A model generated the notes under the pieces. It saw nothing but the letters and a program-made list of their open reading frames with translations. It searched no databases and was not told the origin of the DNA. Below, piece after piece: positions 61,823 through 64,000 of a stretch of DNA of 64,000 bases. Position 1 is the first letter of the stretch, and each line of letters starts with the position of its first letter. Origin of the DNA: Acetobacter lovaniensis (GTDB lineage Bacteria; Pseudomonadota; Alphaproteobacteria; Acetobacterales; Acetobacteraceae); contig NZ_JACHIE010000005.1 of the NCBI RefSeq assembly GCF_014207635.1, positions 1 through 64,000 of the forward strand. The letters run 5' to 3'. A program made the position numbers and the translations under genes.

Positions 61823-62847
61823 GCAACCGGACCTTTCGTAAAGCCGGGAGGCGTAGGCAGGGAGGGGCTGGCCAGCGCCATGACCTTGAACAGATGCCCC
61901 ATTTTATCTGGTGCGACCAGCCGGTTTGCGGCCGAGCGCAGCATGGCTGCATCCTGTGGTGCGGCGTTGCGTGCCAGTTGCTCGGTGCGTTCCATAATGC
62001 CCAGATGCTGCAAAAAATCACCCTGGTTTTCGGTCCCATAAGTGGCTGCCTCGCCTTCGCGGGCTACGGCAAGCAGGGCTGTAAAATCGACATGGGTGGT
62101 CAGGTCTGCCTCACCTTCCTCCGCCTGTAGCGGATGGGTCGGGCGGGCATGGCGCAGGGCCTGAAGCGAATCCCCGGTGGAGCTTGTGTTGTGCCCATAG
62201 TCAATAAACAGCGCCACACCGGGGGAATGGGTAAACCTGTGGGCAAGGCCACGCACAATGTGCTGGGCCTGTTCGCAGACTTCCACAACCGTGTTGGGTT
62301 CGAGCACACGGCTGTCCGGCAGGGTGGGTGGGGGGCAGGCGATCAGTTCCAGCGTTTTGTTGGCCACATAATGCTCATGCCAGCCCGTGCTGGTCTGGAT
62401 GAACTGCCGCACGGGCAGGGCGTCCAGAAACTCGTTGGCCAGCAGGATCATGGAGCCTGCGGGGATGTCCTCGACGTGTTTGTGCCATACGGGCTGGGTA
62501 TAAGGCTGCAGTATTTCTGCCTGGACCTGCCGCAGACGGGGGGATATTTCGACCAGATGCACACTGAGCGCCTGCGCCATGGCAGGGGCTTGGCAGGTGA
62601 TCACACGCAGGGCATCGGCCATGAGCGTACCCCGCCCCGGGCCAGCTTCGGCCAGAATGATCTTGGCGGGGCTGCCCATGCCTTGCCACACCGTAATGGC
62701 CCACGCACCCAGAAGTTCGCCAAAAACCTGAGAAATTTCTGGCGCGGTAATAAAGTCCGACAGGAACGGTGTCTCGGCGTAATACTCGGCGTTTACCCGC
62801 GCCATAAAGTGGTCAAGTCGCTCTGCGTGGTAGATGTGTGGTGCCAT
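61819..62847 (-). CDS. MidA/NDUFAF7-family SAM-dependent methyltransferase
   Basis: Methyltransferase of 342 aa. The start reads YYAETPFLSDFITAPEISQVFGELLGAW, then motif I LAEAGPGRGTLMADALR near 70, VHLVEISPRLR near 100, LANEFLDALPVRQF near 132, LFIDYGH, and GDSLQALRHA near 240, all in the order of the DUF185/MidA family. The mitochondrial relative NDUFAF7 methylates a complex I arginine; the bacterial target is less certain. It starts eight bases after the lgt stop and overlaps pgeF. Confidence 0.9.
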   Translation of the reverse strand: MAPHIYHAERLDHFMARVNAEYYAETPFLSDFITAPEISQVFGELLGAWAITVWQGMGSPAKIILAEAGPGRGTLMADALRVITCQAPAMAQALSVHLVEISPRLRQVQAEILQPYTQPVWHKHVEDIPAGSMILLANEFLDALPVRQFIQTSTGWHEHYVANKTLELIACPPPTLPDSRVLEPNTVVEVCEQAQHIVRGLAHRFTHSPGVALFIDYGHNTSSTGDSLQALRHARPTHPLQAEEGEADLTTHVDFTALLAVAREGEAATYGTENQGDFLQHLGIMERTEQLARNAAPQDAAMLRSAANRLVAPDKMGHLFKVMALASPSLPTPPGFTKGPVA

Positions 62848-62855
62848 AGGTCCGT

Positions 62856-63704
62856 TCAGTTTTTTTCAGCAGGTTGATCTTGCGGGTCGGGCAGGCCAGC
62901 GTAAACGGGCTGGCGGCGGGCGTACAGCATCAGGCCAATGCCTGCGACCAGCATGGGCAGGCAGAGCAGTTGCCCCATGGTAATGCCGCCGGGCAGGTAG
63001 CCAAGAAAGGAATCCGGCTCGCGAAAAAACTCGCAAAAGGAGCGTGCACAGCCATATCCTGCCAGAAACATGCCCGCCAGAAAACCGGGATGTTCCCGCA
63101 CCGACTGGCGGCGGGAGGCGGTGAACAGGATTAAAAACAGCAAAAGCCCTTCGGTCAGGGATTCATAAAGCTGGGAAGGATGGCGCGGGATTGGCCCCCC
63201 GGTAGGGAAAATCATGGCCCATGGCAGGCTTGCCGGGGCCTCGCGACCCCAGAGTTCCCCGTTAATGAAGTTGGCCAGACGCCCCAGCCCCAGCCCGATG
63301 GGTACAGCCACGGTCACGCGGTCTGCAAAAGCCAGAAAGTTCAGCTTATAGCGCCAGGTAAACAGCACCATGGCGGTAATGACCCCGAGCGCTCCCCCAT
63401 GGAAGGACATGCCTCCGTGCCACACTTCCAGTATGGAGAGCGGATGACTAAGGTAATAGCTGGGCTGGTAGAACAGTACGTAACCAAGTCGCCCCCCTAC
63501 AAGCACGCCAATGGTCACCCATGTTAGAAAATCGTCCGCCAGTTCGGTTGTGCCAGCACGCGGGCGCAGGGCCAGCAGTTTACGCAGCAGCATGATGCCC
63601 AGCACAATGCCCAGAATATAGGACAGCGCATACCAGCGAATGGCCAATGGCCCGAAATGCACCAGCACCGGGTCGAACTGTGGAAACATCAGAACAGGAA
63701 GCAT
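62856..63704 (-). CDS. lgt: Prolipoprotein diacylglyceryl transferase
   Basis: Inner-membrane enzyme attaching a diacylglyceryl group to the lipobox cysteine. The 282 aa have about seven membrane helices. Features: F.PLAIRWYAL.Y near 17, GRLGYVLFYQPSYY near 72, the catalytic-region WHGGMSFHGGALG near 95, GRLANFINGELWGR near 140 and RHPSQLYES near 185. The order matches other Lgt proteins and nothing is missing. It heads the minus-strand lgt-midA-pgeF-lipoprotein operon, and several lipoproteins in this window are its expected substrates. Confidence 0.95.
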   Translation of the reverse strand: MLPVLMFPQFDPVLVHFGPLAIRWYALSYILGIVLGIMLLRKLLALRPRAGTTELADDFLTWVTIGVLVGGRLGYVLFYQPSYYLSHPLSILEVWHGGMSFHGGALGVITAMVLFTWRYKLNFLAFADRVTVAVPIGLGLGRLANFINGELWGREAPASLPWAMIFPTGGPIPRHPSQLYESLTEGLLLFLILFTASRRQSVREHPGFLAGMFLAGYGCARSFCEFFREPDSFLGYLPGGITMGQLLCLPMLVAGIGLMLYARRQPVYAGLPDPQDQPAEKN

Positions 63705-63962
63705 GGAAAGGTCAATCCGGTGCGTGAGGGGCCAGAGATCGGGGTGGTCTGCGCTCAGGCGGGCCAGAGCAGCAACCGGCCCACCAGAGGGTAGGGCTTA
63801 GGCGGGACTATAAAGGGCGTGCCTGCTCCCTCCAAGCCAGCAAATGCGTGGCAACGCACATGAACGTGCAAAAACTGGGCAATAAGCCGGTAGTCAGGGG
63901 AGTCTCAGTTTTCTATCATGCCCGGTATTATCCCTTTTTGAGAAGACAGAAGGTTTTACCCA

Positions 63963-64000
63963 TGAGCGATGAAATTACGGTCGTTGCCATTCTCAAGACC
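63963..64000 (+). CDS. Start of an antibiotic-biosynthesis-monooxygenase-like protein, cut by window edge
   Basis: ATG 63963 is preceded by AGAAGGT and reads MSDEITVVAILKT before the window ends. The opening E-I-T-V-V-A-I-L-K is the usual first strand of ABM-type monooxygenases such as YgiN. Only 12 complete residues are visible, so this is tentative. Confidence 0.4.

Noticed and set aside
1..64000. CRISPR arrays, prophage or a replication origin
   Set aside because: No regularly spaced direct repeats, phage structural genes, dnaA-type clusters or rRNA genes were seen.

Overview
The window looks like a chromosomal segment of an acetic acid bacterium, most likely Acetobacter. The evidence is gene content: a bacterial pyruvate decarboxylase next to a membrane-bound PQQ glucose dehydrogenase, a transaldolase/glucose-6-phosphate isomerase fusion inside a pentose-phosphate and gluconate gene cluster, an OprB-type sugar porin, and a truncated IS5-type transposase at the left edge. 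No lookup was possible, so the genus is an inference. Coding density is high and there is one tRNA gene.

Layout. 1-8.1 kb: IS remnant, small protein, YciA-like thioesterase, OprB porin, pdc and gcd. 8.1-14 kb: arsenate reductase-like protein, SulP permease, then a sulfide/persulfide-type module (TauE/SafE permease, persulfide dioxygenase-like metallo-hydrolase, divergent peroxiredoxin and ArsR regulator) and a 3-methyladenine glycosylase. 13.9-18.6 kb: an efflux operon in the order YtcA-like lipoprotein, HlyD-type adaptor, FUSC pump, TolC-type outer-membrane factor, with a frame problem at the FUSC/TolC junction. 18.7-25.4 kb: HIT/Spx-like fusion, bacterioferritin, a DUF4105 membrane protein with a large lipoprotein hydrolase, a degenerate histidine-phosphatase-like protein, and a cobalamin riboswitch ahead of an unrecognised gene and a LysE-type exporter.

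25.4-36 kb is an accessory-looking, visibly AT-richer stretch. It holds a flippase-like membrane protein, a FAD oxidoreductase interrupted by TGA, a multi-membrane-span GT-C-like protein, a secreted beta-propeller glycosidase-like lipoprotein, a TonB receptor with a glycerophosphodiesterase, and a decayed ORF, ending at tRNA-Glu(TTC). 36-45 kb is mostly housekeeping (DUF1489, HemW, Kup, YggS, quinone oxidoreductase, ClC channel), plus an orphan periplasmic binding protein.

45.1-54.5 kb on the minus strand is the central-carbon cluster: tkt, tal-pgi, gnd, a HAD phosphatase, pgl, rpiA and gntK. Together these cover gluconate phosphorylation, the oxidative branch after glucose-6-phosphate dehydrogenase, and the non-oxidative branch. 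With gcd, which oxidises glucose to gluconate in the periplasm, they form a coherent aldose/gluconate route. 54.8-64 kb: ankyrin protein, hisC, small coiled-coil protein, CorA/ZntB transporter, lytic transglycosylase with SPOR domain, and a minus-strand lgt-midA-pgeF-lipoprotein operon. A monooxygenase-like gene is cut by the right edge.
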